From the NCBI GenBank assembly GCA_018873245.2, contig JAEMBT020000001.1, positions 7,542,220 to 7,606,219 on the forward strand: 64,000 nt of DNA. The letters are read 5' to 3'. The notes below the pieces were generated by a model. The model made no database searches and was not told the origin of the DNA. It saw only the letters and a list, made by a program, of their open reading frames with translations. Positions 10,301-20,134 of this stretch are shown here, one piece after another (position 1 is the first letter of the stretch; each line of letters starts with the position of its first letter). The stretch comes from Archegozetes longisetosus (lineage: Eukaryota; Arthropoda; Arachnida; Sarcoptiformes; Trhypochthoniidae). A program made the position numbers and the translations under genes.

Positions 10301-10945
10301 AAAAAAGGTTTAGTTTGTGATTATAGAACTTTAAAACAAGCACTAGAACATGGATTAGTTTTAAAGAAAATACATTGTGCTATTAAATATGAACAAAAAG
10401 CTTGGTTAAAACCATATATTGAAAAAATACAGAATTAAGACAAAAAAGTGAATCAGAATTAGAAACAGATTTCTTTAAATTGATGAATAATGTTATTTAT
10501 GGAAAAAGTACTGAAAATTTTTTAAAAAGACAAGATATTAACTTTTGCACAGATAAAAAGAAAACATTAAAATATATTTAAAAAACTAACTTTAAGAGAG
10601 AAACTATATTTACTAAAAATCTTGTTGCAATTCATCTTAATAAATTACAAATTAAATATAATAAACATATTTATGTTGGATTTTGTGTGCTAGAAATGTC
10701 AAAATATATTATGAATGATTTTGTTTATATTTATTTAAAACCAAAGTGGGGGGATAGAATTGAAATCATACAAACTGATACTGATGGATTAATGTTGATG
10801 GTTAAAACTGAGGATTTCTATGAAGATATAAAAGAAGATATCAATAAATGGTTTGATACATCTAAATTTCCTAAAGATAATATATTTGGAATTAAGCCTA
10901 TGAATGGATATAAATTAGGTTGTTTTAAGACTGAAACTGTGAATA
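7400..10945 (+). pseudogene. Maverick protein-primed DNA polymerase B, multiply broken
   Basis: Read across frames, the order is two C2H2 fingers (CEICNIEISKTNWSKHIK; a second around NWNEHLKSDSHKNN), the conserved pre-exonuclease region (SGSNYIDLPQWIKNKKACIN), VKLPLVYYADLEAV (exonuclease motif I, D-x-E), a Cys/His endonuclease-VII-like insert (CHFCKKEFTEKDIKVRDHCH), FFHNGSGYDFKHF (exonuclease II), YLTCDVLILADCFE (exonuclease III), DANNLYAHAMQ (polymerase motif A), KLMNNVIYGKSTEN (motif B) and IIQTDTDGLMLMV (motif C). This enzyme replicates the element. Stops or frameshifts occur near 7583, 7915, 8466, 8540, 8772, 9710, 9890, 10436 and 10580, so it is dead. Homology ends at GCFKTETVNN (about 10945), before the C terminus. 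Confidence 0.9.
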
Positions 10946-11345
10946 ATGTGCTTCTATGGGCACTTATCGGGGGATTTCCGGGTCTACGGCAACCGAATGA
11001 GGTCATGTTATATATCGTTAAACTCAGGATGACGAGAGGAGTAAAATGATTTCAATTTCATGAAGCTACGACAACGGGGTCATAAGTTACAGGGTCAAAG
11101 GCGAAAGGTCAATTTACTTGGTCAAAGGTCAAGTAACCAGGTCAAACTTGATATTGATCTTTTCAGCTCGTCGAGCTGAATCTAACGATGTATATCTTGC
11201 GGGGGTGGCGGAAAGGTAAAGGGGTGTATTACGAAGGTGTTTCCGCGTCAAATTTTTTTTGAAGACGAATATCTAAGAAACTAAGAATTTTCGGAAAAAA
11301 TGACTATCGAATTCGTGTTCCTCACCCTAAAATTAGGTAAAATAA
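10946..11345. repeat. GGTCA-rich repeat segment, possible unclassified transposon
   Basis: Just after the Maverick breakpoint comes a GC-richer segment with repeated GGTCA words (GGTCATAAG, GGTCAAAGGCGAAAGGTCAA, GGTCAAAGGTCAAG, AGGTCAAAC at 11067-11150), and the short palindrome CAGCTCGTCGAGCTG at 11164-11178. The words ATATATCGTTAaACTC and GGTCAAAGGTCA recur in the foldback element at 42.6-43.3 kb, and the palindrome's surroundings resemble 13,620-13,660. No coding sequence. It may be part of a repeat family shared by these loci. Confidence 0.4.
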
Positions 11346-11375
11346 CTACTTTTCAAATCAATTATCGTGGGGTGC

Positions 11376-11856
11376 TAAACTAGACTGTAGCCATTATTCT
11401 TGTTGCATTTAACTACAACGTAGATCTTTAGGTTTTCACTTGTAAGTTTTAGTCTATTTGTTCTTAATATATTTTTATACCCACTGAAGATTCTCTCAAC
11501 ATTATATTGAGTTACTGTTGCATACTTGAGATACCCAGTATCATCAGCTTATAAGTTTTTATCCAATAGAGATGAAAATGTGAATCCCAATCCTATCTTT
11601 TATGGGAATGGAAGCAAAAATTTTGAGAATTCTCTATTATTCAGCTCTTTCAGAGATAAATTCTATCCGTTTAACAACTCAAAGATTATTTTAAGTGTTT
11701 TATATCCAAAGATTGTGCCCAAAGCTTCACAAAATTTTTGATAAACTGGTCAAATTATTTAAAATATTCCATTTCATGCATTTATGTTTTTATGTCCCAT
11801 AAACCCTTAAATATTCCTTTTTATGCAAATATGCATTTTACATATTTATGCCACCC
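11376..11856 (-). mobile_element. hAT transposon remnant
   Basis: Minus-strand hAT coding scraps lie next to a hAT-like terminus: at 11,856 the minus strand begins TAGGGGTGGCATAAATATG, the usual style of hAT inverted repeats. The opposite end is not recognised, and no 8-bp duplication could be fixed, so the borders are approximate. Confidence 0.5.
11379..11745 (-). pseudogene. hAT transposase C-terminal (dimerisation) fragment
   Basis: On the minus strand, KFCEALGTIFGYKTLKIIFE near 11740-11680 is followed, after stops, by a frame at about 11553-11379 that reads TQYNVERIFSGYKNILRTNR and then LKLTSENLKIYVVVKCN. The pattern V-E-R-I-F-S-x-Y-x-x-I-L-x-x-x-R-x-x-L-x-x-x-N-L is the hAT dimerisation motif (Dimer_Tnp_hAT). 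Stops and frameshifts separate the pieces. The rest of the transposase is gone. Confidence 0.65.
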
Positions 11857-11911
11857 CTACTTATAAACAAGGAATAAAAAGGGTTGGCAGAAACTTTTTG
11901 TTCGACCTAAT

Positions 11912-12204
11912 ATATTCTGATATTTTTCGTAAACATCTCTCAATTCTGAATACAGTTGAACTCTTTCCATTGATATAAATACTGGAAAACAGTAATAACT
12001 GGAAATCTATTGTATTCATTAATTGATTTTCCAACATTAATGCTGACAATTATTTATTCAGTTAAAAGCTGAGTAATAATTTGACATGTTTGATATATTA
12101 GGCCACAAATGCAAATCACAGAAATCAACAATTTTAGGATAGATATATATTCATCTTTTCTGGTCATTCCAGAAAAACTTCTTTCTTTTATTTCTTTCAC
12201 TCAT
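11912..12204 (-). pseudogene. DEG/ENaC channel gene, 5' fragment
   Basis: Read on the minus strand from the ATG at 12204, the sequence aligns with the first about 100 codons of the full genes at 28-48 kb: the start, TM1, the NVGKSIN..K segment and the ...FISMEK region (plus strand at 11960-12060). Small indels shift the frame and homology ends near 11912. Upstream sequence (12205-12508) also matches the family, including the left arm of the foldback element from 12425. It is a stray, decayed copy 16 kb from the main cluster. Confidence 0.7.
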
Positions 12205-12424
12205 TTTATTACAAATATTATAAGTTGAAGAATAATTTTTCGTATCAAATTAACTTTTGGCGAACCAGAGAATTGTATTATATTTACTCAGGTTTAAAAT
12301 CAATAAAACTTGCTAAAATATCTCTCTATAAAAAGTTTTAATGAGTATGTTTTTATGAATTATGAGAAGAATAAAATTGGCACTTAATAACTTCACTACT
12401 CTTATCGGTGATGTACTAATTATA

Positions 12425-12508
12425 CAGTACTTAAAAAAGAAATAAAGATTTGCGATTGCATATCAGGAGCAATGACTCTAGCAATATTTAATTTAAAGTA
12501 TATTTAAA
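12425..12508. mobile_element. Left-arm fragment of the Tc1/mariner-derived foldback element
   Basis: It starts CAGTACTTAAAAAAGAAATA and continues like the left arms at 29,947, 34,892 and 61,765 (TTTGCGATTGCATATCAGGA). It is cut off at 12508 by the AAGACTAAGA repeat. Confidence 0.6.
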
Positions 12509-12519
12509 ACTAGTGATGT

Positions 12520-12690
12520 ATAGCTTAAGACTAAGAATAAGACTAAGCAAAATAAGATATATTAAAATCGTTTGGCTTAAGACTAAGACTGAGTCAGACA
12601 AATGTTTTTTTGGATTTTCAAATTAAGACTAAGATTAAGACAAATGAAATTTCTTTCTATAAAATTAAGACTAAGACAAGAGAAACATAT
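12520..12690. repeat. Degenerate AAGACTAAGA simple repeat (left part)
   Basis: Many variants of AAGACTAAGA/ATAAGACTAAGC on the plus strand. The repeat resumes at 13,322 after the hAT insertion, so it is a single array split by a transposon. Confidence 0.75.
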
Positions 12691-12703
12691 TTATACGAGT
12701 AAG

Positions 12704-13321
12704 CACTGCCGTAGCCAGCTTTTTTGGTCTGGGGGGGCTAAATGTCTGAAAATTCTCAGTTAAGCTTTATTTAATCAAAATTTAATACAATACAATTTTT
12801 CTGTTACAATGATTTTTACCAAATCCAATGGCGAAATTATCTAGATTAATAGATAATGCAATTTCTCTTTCAATCGAAATAAGAGCCAAACCGTTTAATC
12901 TGTCATTAGACATCGAAATTCTCAAATAAGTTTTAATTTTTCTTAATGTTGAAAAACTCTTTTCACACGAAACATTAACACATCCTATAGTTAATGATAT
13001 CTTAAAATACTTTAATAAATCTGGCATAGAGTTTGAATAATCAGTTAATTTTTCATAGACATTAAAAGTATCTTCGCATTCATAGAATAATAATTTTTGG
13101 AGTTTCAGAATTTGACTTTAAATTTTCTAGATTCGAACAACAATGAGTAGCAAAAGGCTTCATAATTTCAAAGTTCATGAAATACTTGGATATTGGATAG
13201 CAAGCGCTAATTCCCATTAAAATATCTGTTAATTTATTATCAAACCTTTGATTTAACTTAAACTTTGAAAAACCTTTGGGGGGCTATAGCCCCCCCCCCC
13301 GCCCCGCTGGCTACGGCTGTG
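12704..13321 (-). mobile_element. Internally deleted hAT transposon with 8-bp TSD
   Basis: The ends read CACTGCCGTAGCCAGC (left) and GCTGGCTACGGCTGTG (right), nearly perfect inverted repeats of hAT type. Both sides carry the same 8-bp duplication CGAGTAAG (12696-12703 and 13322-13329). The 618-bp body keeps only the 3' end of a transposase on the minus strand, so it is a non-autonomous deletion derivative. A C-run near the right end (13,291-13,306) faces a G-run near the left end and extends the imperfect inverted repeat. Confidence 0.9.
12782..13130 (-). pseudogene. hAT transposase C-terminal fragment
   Basis: The 81-codon frame 13027-12782 reads ISLTIGCVNVSCEKSFSTLR and then KIKTYLRISMSNDRLNGLAL. 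This is the hAT dimerisation motif in the form seen in zinc-finger MYM/TTF-type transposases (S-C-E-R-S-F-S-x-L-x-x-I-K-x-Y-L-R). Further coding scraps lie upstream to about 13130 out of frame. It is contained in the deletion derivative and cannot encode active transposase. Confidence 0.8.
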
Positions 13322-13352
13322 CGAGTAAGACTAAGACAAAGTCAGAAGTTTA
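13322..13352. repeat. AAGACTAAGA simple repeat (right part)
   Basis: Continuation of the array interrupted by the hAT element; begins with the target duplication CGAGTAAG. Confidence 0.7.
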
Positions 13353-14242
13353 GATACAAATATGGTCATTTAATCCATTAGAAATGATTCATTTTTTGAA
13401 GTTTTCAATTATAAAACCATTTGTAAATCACTAGATAAACAATTGCACTCCTATTACAAACATTTTAATAGTGAATGTCTTTGCGCTTAGTTTTGTTCTG
13501 TTAGTCTATTGGTCATTTTATGAAACATATTAGATCTCACTTGGCGGGATCAGCCATTCCTGTAGGAAGTTGTCCAGAAGTGTTCAGGTTCGGATCAGAA
13601 GTGGTCAAATGTGGTATAAAAATGTTCAGCTTAACGAACTGAATCCAATGTTATATCACACTTAGGAGTGGGACGTCAGAACTCCTTTAGACCCATTATC
13701 CCGGATTCATCCAGTTGAATTATAAAATCTTTATATTGTAAAAGTTTCAATTTTTTAAATAAGTTTTTCTCTTAATTTTTAATCTGGTTTTTCTGAACCT
13801 GGTCGAAGAAAGTCACTATAGTTAACTCAATCTCTTCGGTATCTGAAGTGGAGTACTTGATTTTTTGAAATTCCTAATTAAAGACCTTAAGATCAATGAA
13901 ATTGAGTCAAATTTTGAATATAAGCTGATAAATGATTGTAGTTTAGGTTTTTGTCTTTAACTCTAAAATACTACAGGTAGGTGCCTGGAAGTGCAAAAAT
14001 TATTGACCAACCTAATATTTATGTGATTCCATATTGCTAATGTATGCCTCTTTGTGATTATTGAGTTCAACAAGTTTAAATCGGACTTAGTATCATTTTA
14101 ATATAAATAATTCTGAAATATTTATTTTGTTAAGGCAATAAAGAATTTATTGCTTAGCCTGGAAATGATTCTACCTTAAGCTTCATTATTTTGCCAAAAG
14201 ATATCCTTCATTTCAGAAGACTTTATAACCGGAAAGTATACA
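13353..14242. other. Intergenic region without recognised gene
   Basis: AT-rich apart from 13,540-13,700, a GC-richer stretch with GTTCAGCTTAACGAACTGAA (13,624 on), which resembles the palindromic part of the segment at 11.16 kb. No coding sequence is seen. Confidence 0.4.
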
Positions 14243-15418
14243 ATGAATTTGAGTGAAATCTTTTCTAAATTTGACTTGATGTCCAAATATTTGGAAATTT
14301 CATTCGAAAGTCAATCCCAAAATAAATTCAGTAAAATATTTTGGATAATATGTATATACTTTTTGATAGCTATTCTCCGGGCCCTTTGCAACATTACATT
14401 GATATCTGATGATGAAACTGAATAATTGCTGCTTTTTTAGCGATATTGGATGTTATTACGGGACAAGTTCTGGGCGATATGTGGTGGGCATGGCTGCTAC
14501 AATGTGGTTAATCATTTCATTAACTCTTATGACTTACCACATATTTCATAAGAATAAATGGCTTTTGAACGTGCAAACTATTCACAATCAGATCAAATCG
14601 GATCGAAACTTAAGAGAAATCTTTATCTTTCCGAGAGATTAGTTATATTTATGAAATTCTCGTTGTGCTTAACTGTTTCATTGACTTTTAATTTCATTCT
14701 ATGATATTTCATAGAATATTTTCTATCATTTATCATTTATTTGTGCTGTGATTGAAACAATAACCAACGGCTTAACAGGATATATACTCTTTTTTAGGTC
14801 TATACCTGTTTATTATTTAGTTTTTAAGCTTTTAATTATTAATTTTCGTCAAACTAGTGGAAATTTCAGAGAAAAAATAACCATCAGAAACGATGATCAA
14901 ATCGAAAATCTATTTATTAAATATATGAGCATTTGTGAAGTGGTCTATGAGACGAATAATTGCTTGAAGAAAATATTCAATAACTTTAGTCTAATAATGT
15001 CTCCTTTTACATGTTTTATAATATATCAAACTCTGATTTCTGAAAACATTTCTATAGTGAAAATCATCATAGCAAACATTGGCTTTTATTTAAGAATATT
15101 TATCCTTGTTTTATCCAAAATAACTGGTAATATTTATCATGAAGCAAAAAAAGAAGTTCATTTGATTTATGGATTCACTACAAGATGTGATGATTGGCGA
15201 ATAATTTTTCAGGTATTTGTTCGTTAGATTTATATTCCCATAGAGAATGAATGAAAATATATTTTCAGATCGAATTATATTTTAATCGAGTATTGATGTC
15301 AACAATTGGATTAACTATTTTGGATAGACCAATAAATAGTAGAACTTGTATTACTATTAATTATAGTTTTTTAGGCGAAATTTTCATTAGGGAAATCATA
15401 AGCTTAATGAACATCTGA
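14243..15418 (+). pseudogene. Gustatory-receptor-like seven-TM chemoreceptor, broken
   Basis: Hydrophobic helices are spread over three frames: 14243-14425 (KIFWIICIYFLIAILRALCN), 14409-14642 (GMAATMWLIISLTLMTYHIF) and 14748-15212 (FTCFIIYQTLISENISIVKI, then IANIGFYLRIFILVLSKITG). A 56-bp intron (15213-15268, CAG/GTATTT ... TTTTCAG/ATC) joins in phase to IELYFNRVLMSTIGLTILDR and an end at TGA 15416-15418. The order (N-terminal helices, a loop with IHNQIK, a conserved end after a short terminal intron) fits arthropod gustatory receptors, which are plasma-membrane ligand-gated channels. At least three frameshifts make it a pseudogene. A copy of its 3' part lies at 55.0 kb. Other seven-TM families cannot be fully excluded. 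Confidence 0.55.
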
Positions 15419-16883
15419 ATCAGTAGACAAGCTGCACTCGTTTTCTTCATTAATCTATGTAATTTTAAGTTTGATTTTGACTCAAACTACTTTATTTTAT
15501 ATCATATATATTCAGTAAAATTTAAAGTATGAAGTATTTCATCCCTAAAATTGGTAAACATATTTTTCATTGATAAAATAATTGTCTCATTGAAAAAGTA
15601 TACATTTTTCGTTGGTATTATTAAATCTGAGGAGAAAAAATATATCATGAATAGCAGTAAACTAGTAAAGATGTAGCTATATTCTTAGGCTTATTTGATA
15701 TTTGAGAAATGAAGAATTTTAACAAGCTACAATTAGAGAATATGAACGAAAACGAGTGATAATCAGTTATCGCTTAATGAATGAAAGAAAGAAACTCATT
15801 CAAAGTTGCGCTTAAGTTATATTAAAATAGGAAGTTTAAATTTGTATCAATAAATTACATTTTAAATGAAACATGTGCTCACTTTTCTTAATATGGATAA
15901 ATAGTGAAGAGCACAAGCTATTTGTGAACTGAGCTGTGCTTGAAGCTCAGGCTATGATGAAGAAGCGCAGCTTAAGGCTCATCAATTTAGAATTGCGCTC
16001 ATAGAAACTTGAACTTAAAGCTCAGGATTTCAGACCAATGCTCTCCACAATGGATAAAACATAAGCCAAAGAGTATACTTAAAATAAAGTCCAAAGGAAA
16101 GTTAACTGGAGATAACCGCTTATTACTCGTTTCAAATTGTATTTTAAATTAATACGACAATGACTAATATAATACAGAGAACATTTGTTGCTTTTCTAAA
16201 ATATTAAAACAAATAAGTTCTCTTTTTCTGTTTAACGTTCATTAATATAAAACTAAGCTCCATTGAACAATTCATATTCACTTTTACAGCTCAATGTTTA
16301 ATAATAATTTTAGTAGTAAAAGTGACTGTTACTATACCAACTTGCCTGTGATGCGCACCAGTTTGTTACCAAATTATATCCTAGATTTGCCTTGATTACT
16401 ATATTACTATATTCTATGAGTCTATTAACATACCATCACAATGTATCAATTTTGTTGTTTTCAACAAATCTGTTTCTGGGTTTCTGAGTATACGGTATTG
16501 ACTGAACTTATTGTTTTATTTTCATTATCACACAAGTCAAATATAATTCTTTTATCTCCCTCAAAATAAGTGTTATATTGAGTTTGAAGTTAATCAGTTT
16601 CAATTAAATTCTTTTTAACTTTTAAGTTTTATAATCAAATAGTTAATTATTCTCGGTCATATGAGATGTATATTTAATGATAACTATTCGCAGTGACTAT
16701 TTTGGCGCTAATTAGCACCAAAAGAGCTCTCTAAGCGCCCTTTCGGCACCAAATCAGAAGCTCATGAAAAATGCTAGTTATTCTAATTTATGAACCACAT
16801 AAAGAAATTTTTTTTTGAGAAAAAATATGAACATTTGCGATAAAAGATCCAATCATTTTTCAACACATATTTCGTAACTTATA
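15419..16883. other. Intergenic region without recognised gene
   Basis: No credible ORF. At 15,870-16,050 there is a loose cluster of GCTCA/TGAGC words, and at 16,700-16,755 short GGCGC/GCGCC words around a small palindrome. Neither could be classified. Confidence 0.4.
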
Positions 16884-16930
16884 CAGTGAAACTTGGATAT
16901 AACAAACCTCTTTATAACAAACAGAGTCTG
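16884..16930 (+). mobile_element. Solo end of a pogo/Tigger-like transposon
   Basis: After a TA dinucleotide the plus strand reads CAGTGAAACTTGGATATAAC followed by AAACCTCTTTATAACAAAC. The repeated TATAACAAA words after CAGTGAAACTT are typical of arthropod Tigger (pogo-type) termini. No opposite end or transposase was found nearby, so this is a fragment. Confidence 0.45.
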
Positions 16931-17450
16931 TGAGAACATGTAATACAATGAATCTAACATATAGTTCTTATCAATACTCTATTGTTGAATTAATAAAATT
17001 TGCAAATCATAACTATAGATCTGTCAAAAAGTTTTTTTCCTCATATAAATTCATAAAATATACATCTAATTTTTCTTTGCTAATTAACGTAGTCTTAGCA
17101 TTTATCCTAGGTTTTAGATCTGGCGCCAAAAGAGCTTTGGCCGTTAGCTATTACAAAAAATGACTATCATTTACTTTATATAAAATGAAACTGATTTCAA
17201 TATCTTTATTATAATTTAAAATCAAGCACATAATAATACTTTCATCGCTGAATAAATGAATTGCGTTTTGTTATCTGAATATGACGAAAATTACCGAAAG
17301 GTTGTTCGACATCACAACTACCGCGTGGCAGACTTAAATAACTTGAAGAGATCTGACTTGGATTACTTTAATTTTCAAAAATCAACAACATTCAAATTTT
17401 TTGTTAAGATATCATTTGATTAGAGAAAGTAATAAATGCTAATAAAATTG

Positions 17451-17913
17451 CTGTCCGTTTTTTTTAAAACTAAGCTCAAATCCTTATAACAATTTTTCTT
17501 TATTATTACTCATGAATCAGAGCTTACTAATGAATAAGTTTAAAACATATAAAACTTTGATCACTTAGTCATTGATTTCGAATTAAAAACACTTTTAATC
17601 ATAAAAAAATGTTCACAACAAAAGAAAGAACTTTTGTTTTGAAAACTCATTTATTAACTAAATCATGTAAAAAGATTAGAGCTGAATTTTTTGAAAAATT
17701 TGGTAAAACTGGGCCGACCAATGCAACTATTCTTAGGATCAAATTTATTTTTACATATCTAAACTATCTTTGTAAGATTATAGTTCATTATTATAGGTTT
17801 ATTTTGAAACATTCAGTTTTATTCAATGACTAAGAGGTTTCACTTTTGACTCACATTTCCAAAAACAATCAAGTGTTAACTGTAAAATCTGAGTTTAGTT
17901 TAAAAACAGACAG
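17451..17913 (+). mobile_element. Small TIR transposon carrying a DUF4817-like HTH (copy 1)
   Basis: The left end CTGTCCG followed by a T-run and AAAACTAAGCTCA faces a right end whose reverse complement is CTGTCTGTTTTTAAACTAAA..CTCA. The same termini, in better condition, bound the copy at 62,250-62,736, and the interiors align (for example TTAACTG..ATCTGAGTTTAG). Length is 463 bp. A TA target duplication is not preserved here. Confidence 0.6.
17609..17755 (+). pseudogene. DUF4817-like helix-turn-helix fragment
   Basis: The frame from the ATG at 17609 reads MFTTKERTFVLKTHLLTKSC, then IRAEFFEKFGKTGPTNATIL. This matches the DUF4817 pattern (F-T-x-x-E-R-x-F-x-V-x-x-x-x-x-T-K-S ... F-x-x-K-F ... 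P-x-x-x-T-I), an HTH found at the start of arthropod transposases of the Tc1/mariner kind. After about residue 48 the sequence loses similarity, so only the N-terminal DNA-binding piece remains. Confidence 0.55.
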
Positions 17914-18104
17914 GGCTATAAACTAATGAAAACGTGTGTGAAATGGCCAAATTTACTACAAAAATTATGTTCAAAACATGTTTTTATTTGTTTATAACTC
18001 GTTTAACGAAACCCTCTATTTCTTATATTTGCGGTGTTTTATTTCGTTTAAACTTTTTAACGAAATAAACCTTGACACCATTTATAAGTTCGGTTTTTCA
18101 AATC

Positions 18105-18761
18105 AATGCGTTAGTCGAAGAGTAGCCTCTCTTCAAAGCTTAGAAAACTTAAAGGACTTATAGAAAAGTTCAAGAAAAAGTTGAAAACTTTAGGTCTAAA
18201 ATTTAGTCATTATAACCAAATTTTTCTAATGCTGCTTATCTTTAACCTTTTAACAATAATAACTCGTTTTCATAAAATAAATATTTATTTTCGTAAAATG
18301 AAGTAAAAAATTTTATTTTTAAAACAAATCAAATTATTTTATGTGCAAAAATGAAAATAAAACTTAAAGGGAAAAAATCTGAAAATATTAAAAAGGATGT
18401 TTTGAAAGGGCACCAACATTTTGCACATCGTTCAGGGAAAATAATTCAACCGAGAAGACAAACTCTTGTTTTTGATTGTTTTTGTGTATTAAGAACTTTT
18501 CATTTTGTTTGCTATAAAAATAAAGCTTATTCGAAATATTTTTTCGTTAGAGTTTTAACAAGTCAATGAATCTGATTTGTTGATAAGTATGATTTACGAA
18601 TGAGTAATTAGTTTAAAAAGTATTTAACAATAAGCATTACTAATCAATCAAAGACTATACAACTGGTCATTTCATTATTAATCATAAGGAAAGTTTTGTA
18701 TTAGTTAAGCCCTTTATGGATTTCAGTAGAGTAACAGAGGCTACTCTTCGACTAACGCATT
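18105..18761. mobile_element. Segment bounded by a perfect 26-bp inverted repeat
   Basis: AATGCGTTAGTCGAAGAGTA (first 20 of 26 bases, 18105-18130) is perfectly reverse-complemented at 18736-18761. The 657-bp interior has poly-A/T tracts and a 72-codon Lys-rich frame (18351-18569) with no recognised domain. A perfect 26-bp repeat suggests a recent non-autonomous DNA transposon of unknown superfamily. A target-site duplication was not obvious. Confidence 0.55.
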
Positions 18762-20134
18762 GAAATGTGAATTAAGGTTAATAAAGTATAAAGTTAATCA
18801 ATAATTGCATAGCAATACAATCGATACAATAATTGGGAGGAGTAATTAATTTTGAGTCTAGCCATTAAGTCTATCCTGTTATTGGAAGCATTTCCTACTA
18901 CTTTTTGAATTCATGCAGTAGTACCTCGAATGTGGTGAATTGCTGTGGACCAGTATTTTTCACCATAGCAAGTATATACCTTAAGAGGTATATGAGGTAC
19001 ACTATATCGTGGCATTATTGTATTTTTATATCGTCGAAAATATATTAAACGAGTGCATTTCTAACATAATTAACAACATCCTGAAATAATAATATTGTTC
19101 CGTAAACAAATTAAGCTTCATCACTGCGATTGGCTGTAATTTATCAACTATCAAACACTGAAAATCTCAATAAGAGCTTATTTTAAATATTAATGTTGAA
19201 TAGTACCTAAAAAATCTAAGACTTATATATGACAGCAGAGTCTGAAATTTTAGCTAAAGGCAATAATTTTAGAGCAGAAAAAATTAAAATTTTATCTTTG
19301 CATAATATAAATATCCTAAACATTGCAAAATCCTAACATAGATTAACATAAAGTTTTCATTTATTGGCGACAAGTCAACAATTGATGGTAAAAAAGAAGA
19401 GAAGTAACCCTTGAGAGTAACCTTCAAAGTAATGAAATGAATTCATATCTCCTTTAAATAAATGCTCTCACATAGTTTATCGGTTGCAAAACACTTCTCG
19501 AGTTATATTACAGCCAATTTCTGTTATATTTACAAAATGTTCATTTGCTGTTTCCAATTCAAAGGTTAATACAAAGAGTACGATGTTTAAGAATAATAAT
19601 TATTCGTTTAATCTAAATCAGAATATGCTTATTATCTATTATTTATTTTCTAAAACATGGTCATAAGTACTTTTCATATTTTTGAAATAGTTGTCACTAT
19701 TGATCTGATATACGATATTTTTTAAATTTTGGTTACCTATGTCTTAGTTTCTCATTGCGTTCACATTATCAGATATAAATTCAGTTATAGAATTAATTAA
19801 TAGAATTAAATCAAACGCGCTTTAATCGAGTATTTAATTCGCACGAAATATTTATAATGCGTGTCAGAGTAGGAGATCAAAGTAGATTCAAAAATGGGAG
19901 TATTAATACAATAACGGGAAATGACTTTTCTGATAGAATTACTTAAGTACTACCCACTAGAACGCATGCACTGGAAAATGAATTTGGCTGTATGTTTAGC
20001 AGAAGTCCTTTAGTTAGTCTGTTTCAAATTGGGAGCCTTCAAAAGTTTTAGTTCGTATGCGACGCAGGTATCTGCAAAACATAATATACTAATGAGAAAG
20101 TGTTCATATTTTCAAATCAAACATATAGTTAAAA
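18762..20134. other. Intergenic region upstream of the ABC transporter
   Basis: AT-rich, with no gene recognised; 19484-19666 is a chance frame. The transporter promoter must lie in the right part, but no specific element is evident. Confidence 0.4.

Larger units (their letters stand above)
5226..10945. mobile_element. Maverick/Polinton remnant (decayed, truncated)
   Basis: A block of genes with uniform, very AT-rich codon use. It contains the diagnostic protein-primed DNA polymerase B of Mavericks (7400-10945, plus), a zinc-binding protein (minus), a coiled-coil protein (plus) and an HTH protein (minus). Divergent and convergent gene orientations are usual for these large self-synthesising transposons. 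Integrase, capsid and packaging ATPase genes are absent, and polymerase homology stops abruptly near 10945, where unrelated GGTCA-rich repeat begins. Every gene has at least one frameshift or stop, so this is a fossil fragment of an element that is normally 15-20 kb or longer. Confidence 0.85.

Noticed and set aside
16690-16760. GGCGC-rich palindrome as a regulatory site
   Set aside because: Short, imperfect, and not repeated in a consistent way except for one loose match at 17,120.
18351-18569. 72-codon Lys-rich frame inside the 26-bp inverted-repeat segment
   Set aside because: Low complexity and no recognisable motif; not enough to call a gene.
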